Of a stretch of 8,099 nucleotides of DNA, positions 1 through 6,702 are shown piece after piece. A model generated the notes under the pieces. It was not told the DNA's origin, did no database searches, and saw nothing but the letters and a program-made list of their open reading frames with translations. How positions within the stretch are numbered: the stretch's first letter is position 1; every line of letters starts with the position of its first letter. Location: contig JADHSW010000137.1 of assembly GCA_016776705.1 (NCBI GenBank), forward strand, positions 1-8,099, given 5' to 3'. Position numbers and translations under genes: made by a program. The stretch comes from Rhodospirillales bacterium (GTDB lineage Bacteria; Pseudomonadota; Alphaproteobacteria; Rhodospirillales; JABHCV01).

Positions 1-715
1 GTTTTTTCATAGCCTGGACTGCGCCTTCGTTTTCAAGCCGGGCTGCATAATCACGTACGGTTCCGATAGTCTTCTTTTTGTCATGAAGTTCCGGCATGCG
101 GTCCATTTCGACGACAATGGCCTTGACCTTTTTCGAGCCCATGACCGCGCCCACGCCGCCGCGCCCGGCAAAACGAACCGGCCGGTTCTCGCGGTCGCTG
201 AAAGCAATGGCGGCAACAAGGCCCTGGTATTCACCCACCGGGCCACATATCGCCAGACTGACTTTCTTGCCATATTTTTCGTGCAACAAGGCAGCAGCTT
301 CAAAATTGCCCCTACCCATGTAGGGAGCGGCATCATTAAACGTAATGGTGCCGTCCTTGGCAAAATGAATAACGACCCAATCGGAAGAAATTCCGTGCAG
401 GGTGAACCCGGCCATTCCCTGATGACCAACAGCAACGGCGAATGTGCCGCCTACGTTGGCTTCTTTGATCCCCCCGGTAAGCGGGCTTTTGCAACCGACA
501 CTCAAACGGTTGCCGTTGGACATATTGGTGCCGGCAAACGGGCCTGCGGAAAATATCAACGGGTTGTCTGCCGATAACGGGTCAACCGTGGCAATCCCGT
601 CTTCAAGCAGGGTTTTGGCGATAAAATGACGACCGGCGTTGGCGATCTCTTCGCCATTCAACTCTTTGATCTCAGTTGACTGGTCATGGAGCTTGATGTG
701 CAGGTACTTCCGCAT
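1..715 (-). CDS. Aldehyde:ferredoxin oxidoreductase family protein (N-terminal part, runs off window)
   Basis: This is the first 238 codons of a reading frame that continues past the left edge. The family holds tungsten (or molybdenum) on a bis-pyranopterin and oxidises aldehydes or related substrates, passing electrons to ferredoxin. The visible part is the N-terminal pterin-binding domain. GPFAGT lies at residues 58-63, then GNRLSVGCKSPLTGG at 68-82, KEANVGG at 84-90 and AGRGGVGAVMGSKKVKAI at 183-200. Arg70, Asn87 and Gly89 occupy the spacing expected of the pterin-contacting residues of characterised members. The cysteines that would bind the 4Fe-4S cluster lie beyond the edge and cannot be checked. 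The ATG at 713-715 has only a weak ribosome site (GGGA, 9 nt upstream). An 87-bp gap separates it from rlmH, so it may be transcribed on its own. Family membership is secure; substrate is not predictable. Confidence 0.9.
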   Translation of the reverse strand, partial: MRKYLHIKLHDQSTEIKELNGEEIANAGRHFIAKTLLEDGIATVDPLSADNPLIFSAGPFAGTNMSNGNRLSVGCKSPLTGGIKEANVGGTFAVAVGHQGMAGFTLHGISSDWVVIHFAKDGTITFNDAAPYMGRGNFEAAALLHEKYGKKVSLAICGPVGEYQGLVAAIAFSDRENRPVRFAGRGGVGAVMGSKKVKAIVVEMDRMPELHDKKKTIGTVRDYAARLENEGAVQAMKK

Positions 716-750
716 GTTTCAGTGTCCCGTTGGCTGGTATTTCAAAATAT

Positions 751-764
751 TAATTAGCTAATTA
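751..764. promoter_or_regulatory. Perfect 14-bp palindrome upstream of the oxidoreductase gene; possible operator
   Basis: TAATTAGCTAATTA is its own reverse complement. It lies 36 bp before the ATG of the oxidoreductase gene, within an AT-rich patch in otherwise GC-richer sequence. On the minus strand it would fall in the spacer between a weak -35-like TTACAT (767-772) and a -10-like TATTTT (744-749), 17 bp apart. AT-rich palindromes of this size are typical of dimeric repressors such as the MarR family, but no regulator gene is visible here. The palindrome is seen directly; the operator role is inferred. Confidence 0.35.
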
Positions 765-802
765 TCATGTAATGACGGCGCATTGCCATATTCAGTTAAA
801 AT

Positions 803-1267
803 TTATTCCCTGTGGTAAGGGTGACCGCCAAGGATACACTGGGCGCGATATACCTGTTCGGCGAGCAATCCGCGCACCAGCATATGGGGCCATGTTTGCG
901 CCCCGAAGGACAGGCTTAAACGCGCTTGCTTTCGGATTTTTTCGTCCAGACCATCGGCGCCACCGATCAAAAATGCAATGTCGCGGATACCTTCATCACG
1001 CCATTCACCTATTTTACTGGCAAATTTCGTACTGGGCAGGGATTTACCCCTTTCATCAAGGGCGATAACAAGAGCCCCTTTGGGCACCACCCCAAGCAAC
1101 AAATCCGCTTCGCGTTGTTTGAGTTCCACTCCCTGTAGGGGGCGTTTTTCCTCGACCTCTTTCAGTTCCAGCGAAAAAGGGTTCAGGAGGCGAGCCTGAT
1201 AATGCTCAAACAAAGCCCTCTCTGGGCCTGCTTTGGCGCGGCCCACCGCGGCGATCAAAATTCGCAT
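803..1267 (-). CDS. rlmH: 23S rRNA (pseudouridine1915-N3)-methyltransferase RlmH
   Basis: This 154-residue protein matches the usual RlmH length of about 155. RlmH is a SPOUT-fold enzyme that uses S-adenosylmethionine to methylate pseudouridine 1915 in helix 69 of 23S rRNA, acting on assembled 70S ribosomes. The N-terminus MRILIAAVGR is typical. The cofactor-binding trefoil-knot region shows FLIGGADGLD at about residues 98-107. The C-terminus PHMLVRGLLAEQVYRAQ followed by HPYHRE is the family signature and ends the protein exactly where expected. The ATG is 11 nt after the rsfS stop codon, which suggests a shared transcript. It is the last housekeeping gene of the cluster. No intrinsic terminator is visible downstream before the oxidoreductase gene. 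Confidence 0.97.
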   Translation of the reverse strand: MRILIAAVGRAKAGPERALFEHYQARLLNPFSLELKEVEEKRPLQGVELKQREADLLLGVVPKGALVIALDERGKSLPSTKFASKIGEWRDEGIRDIAFLIGGADGLDEKIRKQARLSLSFGAQTWPHMLVRGLLAEQVYRAQCILGGHPYHRE

Positions 1268-1278
1268 TAATCAAACCG

Positions 1279-1635
1279 TCAAGCGATTGCCGTTTGACCG
1301 TCAGCACCACCGGGCAAGGGAACGCCCCACATCTTTTCGATGTTATAGAATTCCCGGACTTCCGGTCGGAACAGATGTACGATGATATCTCCGGCATCAA
1401 TCAGGACCCAGTCGCACGAAGCCTGTCCTTCAAGGGACACGCCTTGTACGCCACTTGCCTTGATTTGATCGTGAAGATGATCGGCCATCGCGCCGACATG
1501 GCGCTGCGAGGTGCCGCTGGCAATGACCATGTAATCGGTCAAAGATGACTTGCCGGCGAGATCGATGACAACAATGCCTTCGGCTTTGTCGTCATCTAAC
1601 GAAGTTTCCACCAGTTTCAGCAATTTAGCCGGCAC
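1279..1635 (-). CDS. rsfS: Ribosome silencing factor RsfS (start uncertain, may be 1662)
   Basis: RsfS (Iojap/YbeB family) binds ribosomal protein L14 on the large subunit and blocks joining with the small subunit under nutrient limitation. The family core is clear: KAEGIVVIDLAGKSSLTDYMVIASGTSQRHV, with the C-terminal half LEGQASCDWVLIDAGDIIVHLF and VREFYNIEKMW. The coordinates given use a GTG start (118 residues) that has no recognisable ribosome site. The frame is open further upstream to 1680. A canonical AAGGAG at 1669-1674 stands 6 nt before an in-frame ATA at 1660-1662, which would give 127 residues beginning with PRTKKTPP after the initiator. The ATA start is therefore a real alternative. 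The gene lies between nadD (52-nt gap from the ATA) and rlmH (11-nt gap), as in many alphaproteobacteria. Confidence 0.93.
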   Translation of the reverse strand: MPAKLLKLVETSLDDDKAEGIVVIDLAGKSSLTDYMVIASGTSQRHVGAMADHLHDQIKASGVQGVSLEGQASCDWVLIDAGDIIVHLFRPEVREFYNIEKMWGVPLPGGADGQTAIA

Positions 1636-1714
1636 CGGAGGCGTTTTTTTCGTGCGTGGTATGGTCGACTCCTTAATAATTCAGTATCGGCGACAGGACA
1701 ATCCCGCAACCTTG

Positions 1715-2314
1715 TTATTTGCTTCCGTGACGCTTATCGGCACGGATGCGTGTAGCGGATTGTCGGTTTAACCGGGTACGCAGAAAAGCCCACGCCGGTG
1801 GCCTCATATCCGCCAATGCGCCGCTACGGTATCTGGAGATCCTGGATGCCGCGAAGCGCCGCGCTGCCTTTCCAGCCAGCGCCCTTGAAGAATAGGCTGG
1901 ACGGGCAAAAACCGCAATGGGAACCGTCCTGAACAGGGTCCGCCAACGCTTCCAGTTTGGCAGTTGAACCAGAAGGTCCGCCCCCATCACCCAAACGAAA
2001 GAAGTCCCCGGAAACTGCCGTTTTAAGGCCTCAATCGTATCTACCGTATGACGGGTCGAGAGCTCTGTTTCAATATCGCTGACAACAATACGAGGATCAG
2101 CCGCCGCCACCTTTTTGGCCCCATTGAGCCTGTTTGACAACAACGCCATACCGGATTCGGACTTCAGGGGATTCTGTGGACTGACCAACCACCACAGCTG
2201 ATCCAGCTTCAAACGGTGCAAGGCCAGTGCGGAAATGTGCAGGTGTCCTTCATGGGCCGGATTGAACGATCCGCCCAAAAGGCCGATCCGTTGGCCGGGG
2301 GTCACGGACGGCAC
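1715..2314 (-). CDS. nadD: Nicotinate-nucleotide adenylyltransferase NadD
   Basis: NadD transfers AMP from ATP to nicotinate mononucleotide to make deamido-NAD in the cytoplasmic NAD pathway. The nucleotidyltransferase signature GGSFNPAHEGHL covers residues 14-25, including the HxGH motif that binds ATP phosphates. WWLVSPQNPLK at about 41-51 is characteristic of the family in alphaproteobacteria. FVWVMGADLL follows in the middle. SATRIR at 186-191 stands in for the second ATP-binding motif (ISSTxIR). The length of 199 residues is normal. The GTG start at 2312-2314 overlaps the end of proA by 13 nt and has GGGA 7 nt upstream. Another in-frame GTG at 2303-2305 would form a GTGA overlap with the proA stop, so the start is uncertain by three codons. 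Translational coupling to proA is likely either way. Confidence 0.96.
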   Translation of the reverse strand: MPSVTPGQRIGLLGGSFNPAHEGHLHISALALHRLKLDQLWWLVSPQNPLKSESGMALLSNRLNGAKKVAAADPRIVVSDIETELSTRHTVDTIEALKRQFPGTSFVWVMGADLLVQLPNWKRWRTLFRTVPIAVFARPAYSSRALAGKAARRFAASRISRYRSGALADMRPPAWAFLRTRLNRQSATRIRADKRHGSK

Positions 2315-3576
2315 TGACCTGTCCCGCGCACGACATATTTAAAACTGGTTAGCTGTTCGACTCCGACCGGTCCGCGGGCGTGCAGCTTGCCCGTCGAAAT
2401 GCCAATTTCCGCGCCCATCCCAAATTCACCGCCATCGGCGAACTGGGTCGAGGCATTGACCATGACAATGGCGCTGTCGACCTGGTTCAGGAAAATCGCA
2501 GTAGTTTTGTCATTATCGGAAATAATAGCATCCGTATGCTGTGATCCGTGCCTGGCGATATGGGCCAGGGCTGCCTGAACATCATCGACGATGCGGATCG
2601 AGATAATCGCATCCAGATATTCCGCATCCCAGTCGGCATCCGTCGCTGCAATGATACGGGCATCAATCGCCTGCGCCTCTTCATCGCCGCGCACTTCGCA
2701 ACCAGCCGCTATCAAGTCATCAACGATGCCCCCCAGCATGAGCGCACTGACGGAACGCTGGATCAGGAGGGTTTCCGCCGCCCCGCAAATACCGGTTCGG
2801 CGCATCTTGGCGTTGACGATAATGTCCCGCGCCATTTGCGGATTGGCGGCCTCGTCCACATAGATATGACAGATGCCTTCAAGGTGCTTGAACATGGGAA
2901 TGCGGCTTTCCGTGGTGATACGCTCAATCAGGGATTTTCCACCCCGGGGAACGATTACATCCACATAATCGATCAGACGCAACAATTCACCAACGGCGGC
3001 GCGATCCCTCGTCGGCACAAGCTGGATCGCGGCGTCAGGCAGTCCGGCCACTTTCAGGCCATCGGCCAGAGCTGCCATGATTGCCCCTGAAGAATGGAAA
3101 CTTTCAGAACCGCCACGCAGGATCACAGCGTGTCCGGCTTTCAGGCACAGGGCGCCAGCATCCGCCGTAACGTTGGGCCGGGATTCATAAATCACGCCAA
3201 TTACACCAAGGGGTGTGCTGACCCGTTCGATCTGCAATCCGTTCGGACGGTCCCATTCGCTTAAGGTCACGCCAACTGGATCTGGCAGGTCGGCGATGGA
3301 TTCCAGCCCTGCGGCCATGGCCTCGATGCGATCCTCGTTTAACATCAGACGATCAAGAAAAGACCCCTTCAGGCCCTTTTGCTCGCCCGCCGTCATATCA
3401 AGGGCATTTGCTTCCATGATTTCCGGTGCCCGATCGCGTAAGGATTTAGCGGCCTGGCGAAGCGCCGTATTCTTGGCCTGCGTTGTCGCCGTTGCAAGTT
3501 CAGCGGCAGCCGCCTTGGCGGCCTTGCCCAAATCCTGCATCAGGGCAGCAATGTCGTTCTTTTCAAGTGCACTCAT
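2302..3576 (-). CDS. proA: Glutamate-5-semialdehyde dehydrogenase (gamma-glutamyl phosphate reductase) ProA
   Basis: ProA reduces gamma-glutamyl phosphate with NADPH to glutamate-5-semialdehyde, the second step of proline synthesis. It belongs to the aldehyde dehydrogenase superfamily. ESRPNVT is at residues 131-137 and KAGHAVILRGGSES at 146-159. The catalytic cysteine is Cys264 in RRTGICGAAETLL. The C-terminal GMGAEIGISTGKLHARGPVG closely matches the family end motif. The length of 424 is normal (E. coli has 417). The N-terminal 40 residues are Ala/Lys-rich, as expected for the first helix. The ATG overlaps the proB stop as ATGA (3573-3576), so translation is probably coupled to proB, and the two enzymes are known to channel an unstable acyl phosphate. 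No lesion seen. Confidence 0.98.
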   Translation of the reverse strand: MSALEKNDIAALMQDLGKAAKAAAAELATATTQAKNTALRQAAKSLRDRAPEIMEANALDMTAGEQKGLKGSFLDRLMLNEDRIEAMAAGLESIADLPDPVGVTLSEWDRPNGLQIERVSTPLGVIGVIYESRPNVTADAGALCLKAGHAVILRGGSESFHSSGAIMAALADGLKVAGLPDAAIQLVPTRDRAAVGELLRLIDYVDVIVPRGGKSLIERITTESRIPMFKHLEGICHIYVDEAANPQMARDIIVNAKMRRTGICGAAETLLIQRSVSALMLGGIVDDLIAAGCEVRGDEEAQAIDARIIAATDADWDAEYLDAIISIRIVDDVQAALAHIARHGSQHTDAIISDNDKTTAIFLNQVDSAIVMVNASTQFADGGEFGMGAEIGISTGKLHARGPVGVEQLTSFKYVVRGTGQCRP

Positions 3577-4703
3577 GACAACACCAAATCGTCCCTGTGG
3601 ATCAACTCGTCCGCACCACGGTAGCCTAGCAGGCCTTCGATTTCACTGCTTTTATGGCCCATCAACAGGCGCGCATCTTTCAGTGAATAGGCAACCAGCC
3701 CACGCCCCACTTCGGTGCCGTCACCGTTAACAACAATCACCGCGTCACCCTTTTGGAAGCGTCCCTCCACATTGACGACACCCGCAGGCAGAAGGCTTTT
3801 CCCGCCCTTCAGGGCTTTCAGTGCGCCATCATCGACGATCAGCTTACCGGTCGGATTAAGGGTTCCGGCGATCCAGTGCTTGCGCGCCGAGCGGGGCGTT
3901 CCCTTGGGAATGAACCAAGTGCAGGACGCGCCTTCTTCAATCCGGCGAACAGGATTTAGTTCGTGACCGTTGGCGATGACCATGCGACACCCGGCGCTCA
4001 TGGCAACTTTGGCTGCGGCCAATTTGGTTACCATACCGCCAGTGCCGACGCTGGACTGGGCCTGCCCGGCCATGGCTTCAATTTCCGGGGTAATCTCATA
4101 GACTTCTGGAATTACCGTCGCGTTTTCATCCCGCCGTGGGTCGGTGGTGTAAAGGCCGTCCACATCGGAAAGAAGGATTAGGGTGTCGGCGCTGACCATG
4201 GCGGCGACGCGCGCGCCCAACCTGTCGTTATCACCCAGGCGGATTTCATCAGTCGCGACAGTGTCGTTCTCGTTGATCAGCGGCACGGCACCCAAACGCA
4301 GCAGCGTCTCCAGTGTATTGCGTGCATTGATGTAGCGCCGCCGGTTTTCACTGTCATCCAGGGTTAATAACACTTGCCCCATTGTAAGGTCGTGATGCGC
4401 CAGTTCTTCCTGATAGGCATGGGCCAGACGCAGCATGCCGGTTGCCGCGGCTGCCTGTTTTTCTTCAAGTCGCAAATTTCCGTCAGCGAATTTCAGATGC
4501 CGCCTGCCGACGGCTATAGCGCCGGACGATACGATGAGAACTTCCTGACCACGCCCGCACAGGCGCGCCACATCTTCTGCCATTGCCGCCAGCCACTTGC
4601 GGTGAATTGTGCCGTGTTCGTCGTCAACCAGAAGGGAAGACCCGATCTTGATGACGATGCGCCTGGCGGCACTTAAATCCCTGGTTTGTCGGTGCGGGCT
4701 CAT
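3573..4703 (-). CDS. proB: Glutamate 5-kinase ProB with C-terminal PUA domain
   Basis: ProB phosphorylates glutamate to gamma-glutamyl phosphate, the committed and usually proline-inhibited step of proline synthesis. The amino-acid kinase domain starts with RRIVIKIGSSLLVDD at 14-28, then VLIVSSGAIAVGRRHL at about 55-70. The substrate and ATP regions are INENDTVATDEIRLGDND and LLSDVDGLYTTDPR, with GTGGMVTKLAAAK later. A PUA domain fills about residues 285-365 (GKLIVDDGALKALKGGKSLLPAGV and following), as in E. coli ProB. The length of 376 compares with 367 in E. coli. The ATG overlaps the obgE stop as ATGA (4700-4703), and the stop overlaps proA the same way. No strong ribosome site is visible, which is consistent with coupled translation. 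Confidence 0.98.
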   Translation of the reverse strand: MSPHRQTRDLSAARRIVIKIGSSLLVDDEHGTIHRKWLAAMAEDVARLCGRGQEVLIVSSGAIAVGRRHLKFADGNLRLEEKQAAAATGMLRLAHAYQEELAHHDLTMGQVLLTLDDSENRRRYINARNTLETLLRLGAVPLINENDTVATDEIRLGDNDRLGARVAAMVSADTLILLSDVDGLYTTDPRRDENATVIPEVYEITPEIEAMAGQAQSSVGTGGMVTKLAAAKVAMSAGCRMVIANGHELNPVRRIEEGASCTWFIPKGTPRSARKHWIAGTLNPTGKLIVDDGALKALKGGKSLLPAGVVNVEGRFQKGDAVIVVNGDGTEVGRGLVAYSLKDARLLMGHKSSEIEGLLGYRGADELIHRDDLVLS

Positions 4704-5731
4704 GGTTCAAATACCGTTCGTTCCTCGACGATGTTGTCGCCGCGCTCCTCATGTATGATCGCGTTCAGGGCCCTGAGCATTTTTTCAACGCCCAATCCTG
4801 CGATGCCCGACAACTTCATGACTTCTGACCCTGAGGCTTTTTTCAGGACTTTCAGTTTTTCGATGATGTCATCTTTCGTCAACGCGTCGCACTTGTTCAG
4901 AGCGACAATTTCAATCTTGTCCTTAAGCTCGCCGCCATAGGCTTCAAGCTCGCCGCGAATTGTCCTGTATGAAGCAGCAACATCGTCGGCCGTTCCATCG
5001 ACCAAATGCAGCAACACCCGGCAACGCTCCACATGACCCAGGAAACGATGACCAAGGCCAGCGCCTTCGTGGGCTCCCTCGATCAAACCGGGGATATCGG
5101 CGACGACGAATTCCTCTTCATCGACTCCGACAACCCCCAGATTTGGATGCAGGGTGGTAAAGGGATAATCGGCAATTTTCGGTTTGGCGCGCGAAACGGC
5201 AGCCAGAAAAGTTGATTTTCCGGCGTTGGGCAAGCCAACCAGTCCAACATCGGCGATCAGCTTCAGACGCAACCAGACCCACCTCTCTTCACCCGGCCAA
5301 CCGGGATCGAAACGACGCGGCGCCTGATTGGTGGATGTTTTGAAGTGAGCATTGCCGAAACCGCCGTCGCCGCCTTTTAATATTTTTTGCGACTGACCGA
5401 CTTCCGTAAAATCGGCAATGATGGTTTCGTTATCCTCGTCAAGAACCTGGGTGCCAACGGGAACCTTGATAATGATCGTCGCGCCCTTTGGCCCGTCACG
5501 ATTTGATCCCATACCATGGATTCCGCGCTTGGCCTTGAAATGCTGCTGGTAGCGAAAATCAATCAGGGTATTCAGGCCATCGACGCATTCGAAAACAATA
5601 TCGCCACCGCGCCCGCCGTTACCACCGTTGGGGCCACCAAAGGGAATGTTTTTCTCACGACGAAAGCCAACACAACCGTCGCCGCCGGTGCCGCTCTTGA
5701 TAAAAATTTTTGCTTCGTCGAGAAATTTCAT
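4700..5731 (-). CDS. obgE: Obg family GTPase ObgE/CgtA
   Basis: ObgE is an essential GTPase that binds the 50S subunit, acts in its late assembly and links growth to nutrient state. The glycine-rich Obg fold covers about residues 1-158 (KSGTGGDGCVGFRREK, GGPNGGNGGRGGD). The G domain follows with G1 GLPNAGKS at 166-173, G2 YPFTTLHPNLG at 189-199, G3 DIPG at 212-215 and G4 NKCD at 279-282. The switch II region GLIEGAHEGAGLGHRFLGHVERC is typical. At 343 residues the protein has only a short acidic tail, as is usual for alphaproteobacterial members. The ribosome site is weak (AAGAG, 10 nt upstream). A terminator hairpin ends only about 22 nt before the ATG, so expression probably depends on read-through from rplU-rpmA or a promoter hidden in that hairpin. 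Confidence 0.98.
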   Translation of the reverse strand: MKFLDEAKIFIKSGTGGDGCVGFRREKNIPFGGPNGGNGGRGGDIVFECVDGLNTLIDFRYQQHFKAKRGIHGMGSNRDGPKGATIIIKVPVGTQVLDEDNETIIADFTEVGQSQKILKGGDGGFGNAHFKTSTNQAPRRFDPGWPGEERWVWLRLKLIADVGLVGLPNAGKSTFLAAVSRAKPKIADYPFTTLHPNLGVVGVDEEEFVVADIPGLIEGAHEGAGLGHRFLGHVERCRVLLHLVDGTADDVAASYRTIRGELEAYGGELKDKIEIVALNKCDALTKDDIIEKLKVLKKASGSEVMKLSGIAGLGVEKMLRALNAIIHEERGDNIVEERTVFEP

Positions 5732-5752
5732 ATCACCAACACTCTTAAGGAA

Positions 5753-5782
5753 TCAAAAAGGGGAATGGCTGACCATTCCCCT
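5753..5782 (-). terminator. Intrinsic terminator after rpmA
   Basis: On the minus strand AGGGGAATGG and CCATTCCCCT form a perfect 10-bp stem with the 4-nt loop TCAG, directly followed by TTTTTGATT. This is a textbook rho-independent terminator shape, placed between rpmA (stop at 5815) and obgE (start at 5731). The T-run is only five long, so partial read-through into obgE-proBA is plausible. No comparable hairpin lies elsewhere in the minus-strand cluster. Confidence 0.85.
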
Positions 5783-5814
5783 GAACTTGATACGAGTGAA
5801 TGGTCGCAGGACTT

Positions 5815-6075
5815 TTAGCCCGCAGCCGGTTCCACTCCAACAAACACTTTGCCAGCGGCTTTTTGTTTGAATTTCACGCGGCCTTCGATCAGGGCAAAGA
5901 TGGTGTGATCCTTGCCAATGCCGACGTTCTCACCCGGATGCCACTTGGTGCCACGCTGGCGGATAATGATGTTGCCGGGAACGACGACTTCGCCACCGAA
6001 TTTCTTAACGCCAAGACGGCGGCCAGCTGTATCGCGACCGTTGCGGGAACTACCACCTGCTTTTTTATGTGCCAT
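5815..6075 (-). CDS. rpmA: 50S ribosomal protein L27
   Basis: L27 is a large-subunit protein whose N-terminal tail reaches the peptidyl transferase centre and helps place tRNA. The protein begins MAHKKAGGSSRNGRDTAGRRLGVK, the highly conserved family start with no extra cleaved leader. GNIIIRQRGTKWHPGENVGIGKDHTIFAL is the conserved core, and KFKQKAAGKVFVGVEPA closes the beta barrel. At 86 residues it matches the E. coli length of 85. A strong ribosome site, GAGGAG (6085-6090), sits 9 nt before the ATG and overlaps the last codons of rplU. The two genes are 6 nt apart and surely cotranscribed, with the terminator just downstream. Confidence 0.98.
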   Translation of the reverse strand: MAHKKAGGSSRNGRDTAGRRLGVKKFGGEVVVPGNIIIRQRGTKWHPGENVGIGKDHTIFALIEGRVKFKQKAAGKVFVGVEPAAG

Positions 6076-6081
6076 CTGACT

Positions 6082-6543
6082 TTACTCCTCGGATTTTGCT
6101 TTAGCCGCAGCCTTTTTTGGCGCGGCCTTTTTAGCTTCGGTTTTCTTTGGTGCGGCTGCAGCGTCGTCAGCCTTGGCTGCTTCCTTCGCAGGGGCGGCTT
6201 TCTTGGCAGCGGCCTTCGGCTTGGTGCCGGTGGGGCTGATGCCGGTGATGCGCAGAACTGTCTGGTGCTGACGATGTCCAGCCTTGCGACGATAATTGTG
6301 ACGACGCTTCTTTTTGAAGACGATGATCTTGTCGGCCCGGCTTTGCTCGATGACTTCGGCAAAGACGGCAGCCTTGTCCAGATCGCTGGAAGCGGTTTTT
6401 GCGGCGGCGCCGGTATCGCCGATCATCAGAACATCGCCCAATTCGACGGTGGCGCCAGCTTCGGCTTCCAGTTTTTCGACGATGATGACATCGTTCTCGA
6501 CGACTTTGTATTGTTTGCCGCCGGTTTTAATCACTGCGAACAT
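6082..6543 (-). CDS. rplU: 50S ribosomal protein L21 with long Ala/Lys-rich C-terminal tail
   Basis: L21 binds 23S rRNA in the large subunit. The start chosen is the ATG at 6541-6543, because MFAVIKTGGKQYKV is the invariant family N-terminus; the frame is open upstream to another ATG seven codons earlier but that would not fit the family. The conserved core runs to about residue 104 and includes IVFKKKRRHNYRRKAGHRQ at 74-92 and ITGI at 99-102. Residues about 105-153 form a low-complexity tail of Ala, Lys, Pro and Glu that E. coli L21 (103 residues) lacks. Such tails are familiar in alphaproteobacterial L21 and are probably disordered. A purine-rich AAGAGAG stretch precedes the ATG. First gene of the rplU-rpmA unit. 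Confidence 0.97.
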   Translation of the reverse strand: MFAVIKTGGKQYKVVENDVIIVEKLEAEAGATVELGDVLMIGDTGAAAKTASSDLDKAAVFAEVIEQSRADKIIVFKKKRRHNYRRKAGHRQHQTVLRITGISPTGTKPKAAAKKAAPAKEAAKADDAAAAPKKTEAKKAAPKKAAAKAKSEE

Positions 6544-6668
6544 GATGTACGCTCTCTTTTTCATTCTTCGCGTCGTGCGGTGCCACTCAAAAGAGCGATC
6601 TTTCGGGGCGAACCCCACCTCGGACTGCGCATTGCAATACCCCGCAGACAGTGTCTACGGGCTGGAAA
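6544..6668 (-). promoter_or_regulatory. Structured 5' leader of rplU-rpmA (candidate cis-regulatory RNA)
   Basis: If transcription starts about 7 nt after the -10 box, the leader is about 120 nt long. Read on the minus strand it can form three hairpins in a row. The first, at 6641-6661, pairs CCCGTAGACA with TGTCTGCGGG, with one G-U pair. The second, at 6605-6616, pairs GGGG with CCCC around TTCG. The third, at 6590-6603, pairs AAAGA with TCTTT. Leaders of ribosomal protein operons often mediate feedback by one of the encoded proteins, and an L21 leader RNA is known in Firmicutes. The hairpins are seen; a regulatory role here is inferred. Confidence 0.35.
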
Positions 6669-6674
6669 GGCGGC

Positions 6675-6702
6675 AATATACTCGCAAATCCCCGCATGTC
6701 AA
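6675..6702 (-). promoter_or_regulatory. Sigma70-type promoter of rplU-rpmA
   Basis: On the minus strand a perfect -35 box TTGACA (6697-6702) is followed by a 16-nt spacer and the -10 box TATATT (6675-6680, five of six consensus bases). It is the best promoter match in the window and points at rplU with a predicted leader of about 120 nt. This strength fits ribosomal protein genes. Confidence 0.75.

Noticed and set aside
7..577. Open frames on both strands inside 1-715 other than the oxidoreductase frame
   Set aside because: The minus-strand frame from 715 encodes an unmistakable aldehyde:ferredoxin oxidoreductase N-terminus; the others are shadows without family features.
773..802. Terminator after rlmH
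   Set aside because: Only a 3-bp stem (GGC with GCC) can form there, with no T-run, so it does not qualify.
2548..3090. Plus-strand open frame of 180 codons antisense to proA
   Set aside because: It lies wholly within proA, a clear full-length gene, and its product has no recognisable motif.
6544..6618. Upstream extension of rplU to an earlier start
   Set aside because: L21 proteins begin at MFAVIKTGGKQ or a close variant. The extension is unlike the family, and the leader sequence here folds into hairpins.
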